Positions 22,401-32,800 of a DNA stretch of 64,000 nt are shown here, one piece after another. The notes under the pieces were generated by a model that worked only from the letters and a program-made list of their open reading frames with translations, was not told the origin of the DNA and did no database searches. Each line of letters starts with the position of its first letter. The first letter of the stretch is position 1. Position numbers and translations under genes: made by a program. The DNA comes from Urechis unicinctus (taxonomy: Eukaryota; Annelida; Polychaeta; Xenopneusta; Urechidae): the NCBI GenBank assembly GCA_034190875.2, contig CM067344.1, forward strand, positions 69,482,527 through 69,546,526, read 5' to 3'.

Positions 22401-25400
22401 TGGTCTCCGAGGAACTGTGATTGCTCTACTTCCAGGTGGATACTGACATTATTGTTGCATTTCATCTCCTGATAGGGGATCCATGTTTGATTTTCCAGAC
22501 GGAAGTTCTCTTTCATATACTTAATGCTAGTTCACCTGTTTTCAGCGGCTAAAGAACAGGACACGCTGTATGAAGTGGTGTTTGATGAGCCCTTCCTCGG
22601 GGGCCTCACGCTCAGGTGAGTGCAGTATTCGCATTAGACGAGTGACTGTCATCATAAATAAATCCATCAGTTCATTAGCATCATTAATGTTGCTGACATA
22701 ACTCTGTTTTATTTGTGATGCGGTGTTAAATCTGAAATCTGTGTGCGTGTGTGTGCATGGGTGTATGTACCTGACAGGAGCAGTGTAGGTCGGGCCTATA
22801 AGATGCCCCCCACCTCCCTCATCAACCTCTCTCATGGCCAGCGTAAAGACCAGGCCAAGAACCCAGACAAACCCATGGCCATCGTCAAACCTCAGTCCAC
22901 AGAAGCCAGTCTAAAGACAGGCCAGGGCAGTTACTCTTCGCTTTTGGTGGGAAACAAAGACAGAAGTCGTGGCTTTGACAATTACACCCAGGATTCCTCA
23001 TCAAGATTTCGTGGAGGTCACAGCCAAGGCCAGCGATTCCCAAACTCTTCAGTGAGTATGTGGTCTGTGTGTTATGACTTGTGTGTCAGCAGTCCTTATG
23101 AAGGTTTTCTTTGTACCATGAATATCTATTATGCATCACCCAGGAACGTTTTGTCAGCGTAATTATGGATGTATGTGCAGGGTCAGCGAGGACAGTTTCC
23201 TCACCAGACTAATATGTATGGACGACCCCCTGCCCAAACCTCAGCGCAGGGCTACTTGGGTCCTGGCCAAAAACCTCTCAGACAACCCCAGGTAAAACCC
23301 TTGTGCAATGTTTATGCGTCCAAGCGAGTAATACTCGTGGCCATAGCATGGCCTGGTTGCACTGGACCTGCTGCTCAATAGCATCGCACTGGACCTCCGT
23401 CCAAGTGGCGTGGGTTTCGCAGCCAGGTCTTGGCAACAGATTTGGTCTAAGTGAGCGTTAGCTCTTAAGGTTAGCTGTCTTATTTACACCTTCATCCATC
23501 GCCATCATGATATCACCTTGTTGCCAAAAACCCTATATTATGTTTACCATTACTGCATGACCATGGCTAGTGTTGATGGTAGGTAAGTGTTGTACAGTTG
23601 GAATGTGTGTTTGTGTGTGTCAGATGAATGGCCCTGGTCAGTATGAATCATTCTGGTCCAACTTAGGACCTGGGATGCCTAACCAGGCTGGGCAGGGGCA
23701 CTCTGCACCTCCCCGGCAGCGAAGTGCAGGTGGTCATGGTGAGAGAGGCCAACCTCATCCACAGAACCATGGGTCTGGCAAGCCTCGCAACCAGGGTCCG
23801 AGTCTGATGCAGGCAGCACAGGCCCTGCCACAGAACCTGACCATGAAAGCAAATCGTGGTGGGCATGACGTGAACAGCAAGGATGGACCACCCGAGAAGA
23901 AAGCGCACAGAGAAGGGAGTGCCCCCGCTTCTGGTGCTCCACAGAAAATAGACTTGCAGCATCTGTTCAATGCTGCTGATGGCAACAAACCCAATCATCC
24001 AGTTAATCAAAGCCAGTCAGAGTTTGAGGCAATGTTTAGCGCTTTATCGGTAGCGATGGACTCGAGCGACAATCAATCAGCCAGCACATCTAACACTGAT
24101 GCCATACTGAGTGGAGCATGTGCACCATCCACTGCACAGGCACGGACTTTTTTCTTGCTTGGCTTATGTTATATTTGTCCTATTGATGTCTGTTAGTTCA
24201 TGCTGATTCGTGTGCATTCAGGATGGGTCTGCTGCTCTCTGTCAGATGCTCAATATCGGCACAAAAACCAAAGACACTGATGATGTCAAATCCAAGGCCA
24301 CTCCCACTTATGGCAAACAAGTGTCTGTTCAGGAACTTTTCCAAGGTAAACTCTCAGCTTATTTCACATCTGTTTCTGTTGTTCATCTATTGCAGAATTA
24401 CTACATCAAAGTTTACTGGTATGGTTGCATTTTGTGTTATGATAATGGTTGGTTTTAAAACAAGCCCGTTGGCTGTGACAGGGGCACAGTCAGCCACAGC
24501 TGATGCAAAGAAGGCAGAGATTCCAACCCCAAGGTATGCATTGTATCTGAATTATAGAGAAAGGCGTGTTGCTGGACATGGCTGTTGAACTCCATCAGTC
24601 AACACTTTGTTACACTTGGTTGTCTCTTAACAATCCCCCCCCCCCCTCCCCTTACTCATCCCTGCATTATGTATACAGCAGTAAAGTGGAAGAGCTGGAG
24701 GCCTGGTGCCAGCAGCAGAATTTGGCTTTCCCTTGCTATGAGTACCAGAAACGGGAAGACAACAAACTACGAGCTGTGGTCACCCTCACATCCGGAGCTC
24801 AATTTATGGGCTCATATTCGAAGAGCAATACTAATGCTGCAGAAAGTGCTGCTGCCATTGCTCTCATGTCACTGGTAATCTACTGGCAATGGTTCTTGAC
24901 CATCTGACACAACCCTATAGTTTCTCTATTACATATTTAAATTTCTTACTCACATGATAATGTGTTTCTGATGGTTTGTGCAATATCCCCAGCATGGATA
25001 ACAGGTTATTCACATTTGTGTTGATTTCTATGAAGCTTGGAAACTTTCTTTCCTCTGTCCACCAATCGTACTTTTGTCTAATATTCACAGAAAGCCCCTA
25101 AAATACCCCTATCTACTGGGGACCCTGTCCTGAGTACCTCTCCCCTCTCTGCCTTCACACCTGTCAAGCAAGGTATGTGCAATATCATCAGATGTTTCTG
25201 ATAATTCAGTGGCTCTTGCTATAGCCTAGGATATATTTTCTAACCTTGGTATGACCTCTGTGTATTCAGGGCCAATCGATGGCTCTCAGTCCCATCTGCA
25301 GCAACTTCCACCAGCCTTCTTCAACGTTGGCATACCTCCACCAGTGCATGGATTCAACCACAGACAACCCTTCCCTCGGCCACATCAGCACCAGTTCCCC

Positions 25401-26623
25401 CCACCAGGATTCCACCTGCGAGGGCCCCCTCCACCCAGACAAATATGGACAGGCCCTTCTCACCCCCAGCATCCACAGAACCACAAAAGTCAAGGGCACG
25501 AGTCATCTGGGGCAGGTCAGGAAGGTCAAAATCAAACTGGTCGGGATGAAGTCACTCCAAAGAAATCTAAGGGTGATGCGGGCAAACGGACAGAAACGAC
25601 ACCCAGTAAAAGTCCGCATAGTGCCTTCATTCCCACCCAGGTAAGTCGGGCCTTATTATCGTGGATCAGATTAGTAGATAATTGGGTCTCATTAACTGGT
25701 GTGTTTGGTTGGATTGAAGGACTGTGAGTCAGAAAGCACCTGAAGCCCACTAATCGATGACAGGCTTCTATGCATCAAGTGTCTGGAAGCTTTACGTTGG
25801 GAACCTGGCACGTATTTCATTTTCCTGTGCCTATGCTACTAATCACCCCCAAGTCCCAAGTCAAGAGTGCAGATGCCATCAGTGGGGAATCGGTCCATGA
25901 AGATATTTTCCACAACAGAATATTCATGATTTTGTTTTATGAAATACACCCTAACAGTAAATCAGATGAGATAAACGGGTGTGCCAGGTCAGATTAATTG
26001 GAGGTTGACCCCTAATTCAGATGTGATTTACTATTATAATTAACATGCAGGTGTGATTAACAGGTATATTTCAATTGGTGATTTGATTATGATTTATATG
26101 TTGTGGCATTTGCTTGTTGCCATATTGGCCTGTACTTTATTTGGGTAAAAGACGAGTGATTTAAGAGAGTTGCTTGAAAGGTAACAACCTGTGGTTGTTG
26201 TTGCAGGTGTTGAGACAACAGAAGACACCAAGGAAAGACAGCAAGAGTGAAAGTCCTGTTGCTGGAGCTCCACCCATTGGTGCTGTGAAGACCTGCCCAC
26301 CCATCAGCAAGCCACAAGCTCCTCCCACCTCACACACACACCTTTCTGCAACACCACCTGCAGAGAAATCTACAGGAAATATCACCATTGAACAGACAAC
26401 TGATGCTAAAAAGCTCAACCAATCAGCCAATGCTATTAAACCATCCTCCTCTGTGATGTCAGATGGTAACATGAAGCATGTCAGTACATCACAGCAACCA
26501 AAAAAGTCTCCAGATAAGTCTGTTGTAGAGGATGCTACAGGTGCCACCTCGGCTCTCGCACCAAATAGCAAACAGCGCAAAGCTAAATCAAGACTTGCAG
26601 CCAACTTCCCGGGGGCTAAATGA
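7249..26623 (+). CDS. XRN1: 5'-3' exoribonuclease 1 (XRN1), complete gene, about 40 exons
   Basis: Starts [17 protein letters not shown], the conserved XRN1 N terminus, and ends at TGA 26621-26623. Exons: 7249-7323, 10593-10724, 10810-10910, 11269-11366, 11748-11857, 12036-12146, 12814-12902, 12998-13085, 13251-13419, 13572-13639, 13734-13874, 13974-14058, 14277-14445, 14547-14636, 16127-16283, 16515-16634, 17194-17487, 18134-18223, 18350-18453, 18597-18716, 18812-18886, 18989-19076, 19301-19414, 19508-19597, 19911-20084, 21253-21335, 21438-21515, 21604-21739, 22087-22149, 22303-22435, 22546-22615, 22778-23051, 23181-23291, 23624-24139, 24222-24345, 24482-24533, 24679-24874, 25091-25172, 25270-25640, 26207-26623. 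All phases join, giving about 1,885 residues (human XRN1 about 1,700). The enzyme degrades decapped 5'-monophosphate mRNA in the cytoplasm. The 3' limit of exon 34 is uncertain. Confidence 0.93.
7324..7760. other. XRN1 intron 1, left part, nothing recognised
   Basis: Intron sequence before the hAT element. No open frame or structured repeat stands out. Confidence 0.4.
7761..9823 (-). mobile_element. degenerate hAT-type DNA transposon in XRN1 intron 1
   Basis: Left end CAGGGCATGAAACTTA (7761) and, on the reverse strand, right end CAGAGCTCGAAACTAA (9823) are imperfect inverted repeats (12 of 16 matching), with the CAG start usual for hAT elements. Flanking octamers attactac (7753-7760) and actactat (9824-9831) match at 6 of 8 positions, as expected for an old 8-bp target duplication. 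The inside holds transposase remains on the minus strand. The element lies antisense to XRN1. Confidence 0.65.
8085..8957 (-). pseudogene. hAT transposase remains (ZNF862/ZMYM-like type)
   Basis: On the minus strand 8957-8667 gives an N-terminal piece with a [11 protein letters not shown] segment, the usual lead into the TTF-type zinc finger of this family. Next, about 8660-8535 gives [13 protein letters not shown] and [11 protein letters not shown]. About 8375-8230 gives the C-terminal dimerisation block [19 protein letters not shown], followed by MTVLLVSP in another frame. Stops, frame changes and a missing central catalytic block show that it is dead. hAT transposases cut and paste DNA with a DDE-type RNase H fold and dimerise through the C-terminal block. 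The family call is strong; the subfamily is a guess. Confidence 0.75.
9824..10592. other. rest of XRN1 intron 1, with a second hAT-end-like fragment
   Basis: Around 10105-10190 the sequence (ctcgccatgtggca... tgtgaaactaac) looks like another decayed end of the same kind of element. The rest shows nothing identifiable. The intron ends at the exon 2 acceptor gtgagcag/ATCCC. Confidence 0.35.
11428..11691. repeat. minisatellite in XRN1 intron 4, 32-bp unit, about 8 copies
   Basis: Unit core gcatcaatgttatgggatgg followed by tctaacctgaat, repeated with few changes. Located wholly inside the intron. Confidence 0.9.
12345..12813. repeat. minisatellite in XRN1 intron 6, 44-bp unit, reaching the splice acceptor
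   Basis: Unit core gctgtatggggagtaatggt followed by ggtgatgtgcagcgtgtat. The last partial copy runs directly into the acceptor of exon 7 (gatgtggttacag/ATC), so the sequence before the acceptor is purine-rich repeat and not a pyrimidine tract. Shorter degenerate units lie at 12345-12420. Confidence 0.9.
13572..16634 (+). CDS. XRN1: XRN1 exons 10-16: second conserved region of the nuclease core
   Basis: Residues about 325-601. An acidic stretch in exon 13 (runs of Asp/Glu before [11 protein letters not shown]) separates the first from the second conserved region, as in other XRN1 proteins. Exons 14-16 give [44 protein letters not shown] and [17 protein letters not shown], all strong family matches. 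A 1.49-kb intron between exons 14 and 15 is almost wholly minisatellite. Confidence 0.92.
14684..15392. repeat. minisatellite in XRN1 intron 14, 40-bp higher-order unit
   Basis: Dominant unit: ccatagatgactgccacatt plus tcattgcatactgccatttt. Each 40-bp unit is itself two diverged 20-bp monomers. Occasional units carry the second monomer twice (15200, 15260, 15320), giving 60-bp steps. It spans most of the left half of the intron. Confidence 0.9.
15415..16046. repeat. minisatellite in XRN1 intron 14, 20-bp unit, about 31 copies
   Basis: Unit gtaccattgttgactgtcat with small variants (gcc, atc or acc at the start). It is related to the monomers of the adjacent 40-bp array (shared catt..nactgycat pattern), and one stray copy of ttttccatagatgactgcca lies inside it at about 15516, so both arrays come from one ancestral 20-bp repeat. 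Confidence 0.9.
16806..17047. repeat. minisatellite in XRN1 intron 16, 38-bp unit, about 6 copies
   Basis: Unit core acacatgagtaatgagaccc followed by aatatcagcatggagggg. Copies are nearly identical, which suggests recent expansion. Confidence 0.9.
17194..22615 (+). CDS. XRN1: XRN1 exons 17-31: PAZ/Tudor-, KOW/Winged-helix- and SH3-like part
   Basis: Residues about 602-1171. Exon 17 starts at TRLLSAM and ends at [13 protein letters not shown]; exon 25 gives [19 protein letters not shown] and [11 protein letters not shown]; exon 26 starts VPGYTMK. Exons 30-31 give [19 protein letters not shown] and [12 protein letters not shown], the SH3-like end of the conserved region. In known XRN1 structures these domains brace the nuclease core and are needed for activity. 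Introns 17, 25 and 28 contain minisatellites, and the one in intron 17 repeats the splice donor. Confidence 0.9.
17482..18022 (+). repeat. minisatellite made of exon 17 end plus splice donor, 30-bp unit, about 17 copies
   Basis: The end of exon 17, ctcaaacacttccctcacaag, joined to the intron start gtaactaga, is repeated about every 30 bp as ctcaaacacctccctcacaag/gtaactaga with drift. Many copies keep CACAAG|GTAACT or CACCAG|GTAACC, good donor sequences. The real exon end at 17487 is the first copy. Read from exon 17, the next two donors (after 17517 and 17547) are in frame; a TAA at 17575 then closes the frame. One copy near 17840 is disrupted. Confidence 0.9.
20302..21230. repeat. minisatellite in XRN1 intron 25, 42-bp unit, about 22 copies
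   Basis: Unit gtagttgtgggagttgttat plus gagtcttggatgaccacgac and gt. A few units are shortened (for example near 20795 and 20955). Since 42 is a multiple of three, long frames stay open on both strands; they are artefacts of the repeat and are not genes. Confidence 0.92.
21806..22085. repeat. minisatellite in XRN1 intron 28, about 28-bp unit
   Basis: Unit core gtgagtgtctgctgtatcac followed by tgtgtcat. Each full copy contains GTGAGT, a consensus splice-donor start, though without the usual AG before it. The array ends right before the exon 29 acceptor (tatgaccag/GAAC). Confidence 0.85.
22778..26623 (+). CDS. XRN1: XRN1 exons 32-40: low-complexity C-terminal extension
   Basis: Residues about 1172-1885. 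The segment is rich in Gln, Gly, Pro, Ser and Lys. Exon 37 (24679-24874) encodes a compact piece with [17 protein letters not shown] and [14 protein letters not shown] that resembles the small double-strand-RNA-binding-like fold region near the end of other animal XRN1 proteins. Exon 39 is Pro/His-rich ([15 protein letters not shown]). In other animals this tail recruits decapping factors; no specific partner motif could be named here. Exon 34 ends either at 24139, with an unusual GC donor (CAG|GCACGG), or at 24049, with GTAGCG; both keep phase 0. Confidence 0.8.
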
Positions 26624-27066
26624 TTGTTTGTTTTGTAGTCACCTTTTACTTCTGTTGGTATGATTATATCAATGGTATTTATTTTGTAACAAGAGCAAAA
26701 TAATTTGGATTTTTAACCCTCGCATTAGATTTTGTTGGACGGTTTAGGTGGTTAGGTGGAAATATTATTCAACAGTGTGCAATAATATCCAGTCATATTC
26801 TGGTTATGTCATCAAATATATATTAACACTGTTCTCTGTGTAAGAATTTATGAAATGATATACTTTGGCCTGATTTTATTCTATTGTAAAATTCGATTCC
26901 TGATATATTATTTAGTGTTGTGGCCTCATTAACTGAATCCTCCATTTTAAGAGCCACATCCTGTTGTTTACTGCTTCTTTTTCTGCGTATATTCAATTCC
27001 CCCGTTCATTTATTGATTGCTCCAATTTGATGGAATTTGTGTCTTTCTCATTTGACTTGTGTCTAA

Positions 27067-27072
27067 AATAAA
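27067..27072 (+). terminator. probable XRN1 polyadenylation signal
   Basis: AATAAA about 440 bp after the XRN1 stop codon, followed within 50 bp by a T/GT-rich stretch (ctctcactgtgctgtaatgtcc). This is the first AATAAA hexamer I see after the stop. Confidence 0.45.
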
Positions 27073-27186
27073 CTATCTACATAATGATCTCTCACTGTGC
27101 TGTAATGTCCTAGCTCTGGGAGTGGTTGTTATAGCTCACCTTGCCATATTGAATGTAATGGCCAAATAGTAAGATCTGCAAAGCCA

Positions 27187-27722
27187 GACATCACCACTGG
27201 GTTGTCTGGTCTAAAGGACGACATCACCGCTGGGTTGTCTGGTCTAAAGGACGACATCACCGCTAGGTTGTCTGGTCTAAAGGACGACATCACCGCTGGG
27301 TTGTCTGGTCTAAAGGACGACATCACCACTGGGTTGTCTGGTCTAAAGGACGACATCACCGCTGGGTTGTCTGGTCTAAAGGACAACATCACCACTGGGT
27401 TGTCTGGTCTAAAGGACGACATCACCGCTGGGTTGTCTGGTCTAAAGGACGACATCACCGCTGGGTTGTCTGGTCTAAAGGACGACATCACCACTGGGTT
27501 GTCTGGTCTAAAGGACGACATCACCGCTAGGTTGTCTGGTCTAAAGGACGACATCTACGCTGGGTTGTCTGGTCTAAAGGACAACATCACCGCTGGGTTG
27601 TCTGGTCTAAAGGACGACATCACCGCTAGGTTGTCTGGTCTAAAGGACGACATCTACGCTGGGTTGTCTGGTCTAAAGGACGACATCACCGCTAGGTTGT
27701 CTGGTCTAAAGGACGACACACT
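27187..27722. repeat. minisatellite, 33-bp unit, about 16 copies, downstream of XRN1
   Basis: Unit gttgtctggtctaaaggacg plus acatcaccgctgg. In one plus-strand frame it reads as an 11-residue repeat (LSGLKDDITAG) from 27202 to the stop at 27763-27765. Differences between units mostly change the residue (T/A, G/R, D/N, T/Y), so there is no sign of selection on a protein. I treat it as a minisatellite; a short expressed repeat protein is the alternative. Confidence 0.85.
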
Positions 27723-27765
27723 CGGCAAGGATCAAGAAACACTGACAAAACTGTATCCTGAGTAA

Positions 27766-29658
27766 TACTGAAAAAGAAGCATTAAAAGTGAATTCCAAAG
27801 TCAAGAGTTATATGAAACGGTTGATATACATAACCAAGAACACAATGTGTCTCAACCCAAAGTAAAATTGATGTCATCAAACATTAAAAGCAATGCTAGT
27901 CTACTATCTGAAATTGATATTGTGTACTTTGACTTCATCCGCACAAATGATTTTTCATCATCCTGAACTTACCAAGTAATATGGTAGTATAATAAGCAAA
28001 CTTCTTAAATAGTTCCTGTGGCAGTGACGATTTTATCTGACTCACTTGACATGGGTCCCTAATGATGGTTGCTGTTATGCGATTTAATTATAAATAATAA
28101 ATAAATTCCATTGGTGGTGAACCGATCTTGTCGGACACCAATGAGGCACTAAATGAAAATGGCATCAACCCCCCAGCAACCCTAACAACACTCGTGTAAT
28201 TTTCCTCACAGTAGCTTAACTTACACAGGGTTTGTTTGTTAAGTTGCTCTTGACTAGATCTACAATGTGTAGGTTTCTTTGCGATAAGTATGTAATTATC
28301 GCGCGGATGATAGCACTTTGCACCATGTTATTGTGGTATTCCCTATATCACTGGCACAACAGGCCAACAGTTGATTGCCTTGAGAGGGAGCACTGTCTCC
28401 CAAACTTAGTTCAAAATAGCAAATATCACTCATGTGACCATGCGATAACTTGCTACCACCTTATGACATAGAAAGTCTGAATGGACCTTGAAGTTATCTA
28501 TGATTTTAAAATTAAATATAATGTCACATCCCCAAATAAGAATTGTATTCATCTGATACATTTTTGATGACACATTTTCTTTCAAAGCAACCTAGCACGC
28601 TCAAATTATACAAGAACCCCTCTTATGTTGATGGATCCTTGCAAACTAAAAAAACAATCCTGCATGACATTTGACCCCTGTGTAATTATTGAAAAACATG
28701 AAAATCTCGTGTACAATGTAAACCCAATGGGGATAAGTTTTGATGGCATATTTTTATAAAGCAAGCTACCAGCCCCATATTACCTATAGACCCCTCGTTT
28801 CAAGGCTCTTCATTACATGTTACCCGTGATCTTTAATTTAAAACATTCTTGTACAATGTAAACCCAGTGTGGAATTGATGATGTTTTTATGTGCTCAGAA
28901 GAGCTATTGTCATTTCTCTAAAGCCATATCTTAATCTGGTGGTCACCCTCAAATAAGGAATATCTGGTACAATAAGATGGCACTTTTGTTGATTTAGCTT
29001 GTGGAATGTTAGAAATGTGCTGACTTATACATATTAGCATATACTTCATTTGTGTGGTTCAATTACCAGAACAAAGTGACCTTAATATAAGGGTTCTATA
29101 CCCTTTAAACTGTGCCATTGAATAGTGTACAGTAAATCGGCAAACGTTTTGATGAAGTCATATAATAACGTTAACAAGAAAACTTTACTAAAAGTAGCAG
29201 AGCTTTAAGGTCTTTTGTTATAAATAGTAACTGTAATTGATATAGCCCAACTCCAAATGCACCATTTATCAGATTTTCATTTTCACCGAATTTGATTATT
29301 TATTTGTATGTAGTTCAGGTATACAGAGGCACAGCCCCTACAAAATTAAGCTTGGCAATACAATAGTTTCCATTTGTCATGAAACGGTTATCCTTCATAC
29401 ATAAAACTAACTTAAGTCATCACAATGCTTACAAACTTGATAAAGCAAATAAGAAAATGAGATGAATAACCGATAAAAGCCTTGCCCTAATGTGGTCATG
29501 GGTGAAAACTCCCGAGTGATATTTCTCGATGACACAAGAAGCTTACATCTTGATGACCATAGGAAATGTGTGTTAGTTTAGCTATCTTATCTCATGGCAA
29601 CAGCAAATCCTATTGATTGATACTGAACAAAAGGATGGTGTTAATTTGGTACAATGTA
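27766..29658. other. intergenic region between convergent XRN1 and CCDC150, no gene seen
   Basis: About 1.9 kb, AT-rich. The 17-mer tgtacaatgtaaaccca occurs twice (near 28712 and 28850), which hints at an old repeat, but no ends were found. No convincing coding region on either strand. Confidence 0.45.
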
Positions 29659-29664
29659 TTTATT
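29659..29664 (-). terminator. probable CCDC150 polyadenylation signal
   Basis: TTTATT on the plus strand (AATAAA on the minus strand), about 215 bp downstream of the CCDC150 stop codon. Confidence 0.4.
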
Positions 29665-29877
29665 CATACATATTGAGATTCAAATGTATGGATGTTAACT
29701 ACACTAGGATAAATAATTTATAATCTAGTTACAAAATATATCAAATGTGTTCTGCGTGAAATGTAGTGAGTATCGGGTCACGTGTTTGGCACAGTTGGCA
29801 GGAACTCAACAGTTTCAGTCATTCAAACGTGCTCTGATATAGAACAACGACCCCCTGAATAACTTCCTATGTCAAGG

Positions 29878-32800
29878 TCACGATGAAATGTCACTGTAAT
29901 CGATTGACTGTGACCTCTGGTCCTCATAGAGGGAGCTTTGTGACTTCAAAAGATGCACCTCGCGGGCTAACTGCTCAGTGTGCCTCATACTCGACTCCTG
30001 AAAACACACACCAATACTTAATACTCAAGAAACATAGAGTATCACATTAGATAACCACATGTGATCGTTAATCCAGAAGTGATTAATCATTAAATCACTG
30101 ATAAGGTGACACCTTGGTGTGATACATAACTGCCCCAACCTGGACATGGTGCAATCTGTCTTCCATTAGTCGGGCTTTCTTCCTCTCCTCCTCCAACTGA
30201 CTGCGTAATGCTGATAACTCCTGATGCTTGGTCTTCTGGGACATGTCCGCATAGTCAGCCAACTTACTCACCGTTTCATGACTAGTCTGCACATCTCACA
30301 ACCAAATAAATGCAGTGTTATTATCAACAGGAAAAATATTAAACATGGTGAGTCAGTCACATTAAAAGACATTAACTGTAACTCAGTTAATATTAGTTTG
30401 TTAAGTGCTATGTGATTGATGTGGCGTGTGCTGTACCCGTATCATGGCCCGGGCCCGGGCAGCCACATCCTCGGACCGACGCTTCTCCCTCTCCACCCTC
30501 TCCTCACCACCCTCTCCCAACGCCGTCATGGCCACCCTGCACACAATACACAAGTATGAATTGAGCAATATTTTTTTTAATTTGGTGAGCCAGGGTTTAC
30601 AAGAGTTTGTATTTTGTATTACAAGTCATTGTTTTACATCAGGACATTGTGCATAAGTGGAAAGTAAACAGTTATAACATTAAGAGGAATATAACTGGTT
30701 CTGTCACTTTGCTTGCTTCTACCTCTACCATTGTACCTCATCTTTATAACTGATTTACCTCGATCGGGAGAGTTCATCTTGAAGAGCATCAAACTTAGAC
30801 TGGAACCACTGATGAGTGTCTTGGATTGTCGAGGACAACTGCAACCCCAGACTGTGATTATAATGGAGAAAGACTTGTGATATTGTAAAAAGTGTGACTT
30901 GTTGACTTGGCTCTGAGCAGCTCTTTATACATTTGCCATATGGGAATTTGTGATTCCTGTAGAAGAAAAGAGTGACTTGTTGACTTGGCTCACACCTGAT
31001 CAGCTCTTTATACATTTGCCCTATAGGGAATTATGCAATAAACAACATGCAATTCAACTAACATTATGTGTCTCCTCGTTGACTTGCAGCATTCGTTGTT
31101 CAGTTCGCTTCCTCCGTGACTCAAGCTCGCCTTCTTTTTTCTTGGCAGCCTGTTTTCATCACAGATACATTTAATAAATTCAACTACCAGTGCATTGAAC
31201 ATAGTATCTTTATACAGCAGCAGTTTTATCTCAGCACAATATTTTTAAGAACCAATTTGCACCTTGAAGAGGATTTGTTTTTGTTCCAATGACATGTCTT
31301 GCTCCTGCACATGAAGATCCTCTGCCGCCTCCGTCTGTAACCGTGCTAGTTCCTGTACCTCGCTCTGTAAACCAGCCATCTGCAGGACGAAACTCTGAAT
31401 CGTCTTGGCCTGCAGTCAAATATACTTCATACTCATAGAAAGACTAATAAATATATAATAATTGTCAAGGTTAACATTGACCACATGGATGGAATACATG
31501 TCAGAATAATGGGAGAGGTGAGTGAAAATGGCCATACCTGTTCCTTGTTCTTTCTGGTGTATTCATTCTTTGTTTTCTCAAGCTCCTCCAATGAATTGTT
31601 TACTTTCTGCAACAAATTACAACATTAGGTTGGTTTGCAAAAGAAATGTCATTGTCTTTCTGTAACATACAAAAACCAAATTATTGCAATAAACTGTCTA
31701 TTTTAACAAAATCCAAGTATATCACTGCTTTTTTTGATAAACTTAAGTTGATCCTCATTTGAAGATGAGATACAAGCCACAACCTGCAGGCTCTCAATGG
31801 TTTCCTCATGTTTCTGGCGCACACGAGACAAATGGTTGTTTTGATTCTTCAGACCTATCACTTTGTCTTTTTGTTCCTTTAGCTGATATTCTTGTTCTGT
31901 GACCTTGGAACGAAGGTCACTGTTTGTTCGTGACAGATCACCATTTTTGGACAATGCATCTTCCAACTGTTTTTGAACCTAGCAAGATTAGGGTTTGCAA
32001 ATTACAAAATGCTGCGAATGAAATATGGCTATAATGGTGGCATGACACCTATGTGTATAACACATAACAAAGACAAATTTCACATCACTTGAAAAATTAT
32101 AACTGAAACTGATTGGATTCTAAATACTTAGCCATTTACTTTTGATAAGTCTTTTGATGTTTTGTTGACTATCTTCTCTCGTTCTTTTCTGACAAGATCT
32201 CGTTCCTGTTGTAGGCGGGTCTGGGCTGTGGCCAACTGCTGCTGATAGTGGTCCTTGGTCTGGTTTCTGCCATCAAAAATATATTCACCTTTGTTAATGT
32301 ATCAATACCAACACCCACAGTATTTAACTTGGGTGGATAATTTTATGCAGATATGTGAATTTCTGAATTCAGGTAGAAAACCCCTTATGAACTTTCTTGT
32401 GAGGTACAGGTTATTTCTTTAGATTAAATTAATGTCAATTTCCTTTCATTTTTCTTTCTTTAAGTTTCCCTTCAAACAAATGCTGTAATCATTAAGTGAT
32501 ATCATCACTTCAGTTGGTAGATTAGCACCACAAAGAAAACCCTATCGATTGATGTCATATGATGTTTTTGAAACATATTTGAATCAATGAATGCCCAGGG
32601 TTTTCCCATTGAATGTAAACACAATTATTTCAAAGGTCAGATAATCTTACTTGGCTTTGTTGAGTCTCTCCACCACATGGCTCTTTTGTTCAAGTTTATC
32701 TTGTAGTTCCTTCACAGAATTCTGCAGGTCTGTGTTAGTCTTTAAAAGAGACTCCATAGAAGCTGCCATCTTGGAATTGTCTTTCTTACACTGTGATAAG

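Noticed and set aside
23663-24010. Three minus-strand frames of 79-115 codons
   Set aside because: Antisense shadows of the GC-rich XRN1 exon 34.
27187-27765. Possible secreted or structural repeat protein
   Set aside because: Unit differences are mostly amino-acid changing and there is no signal sequence or start context; reported as a minisatellite.
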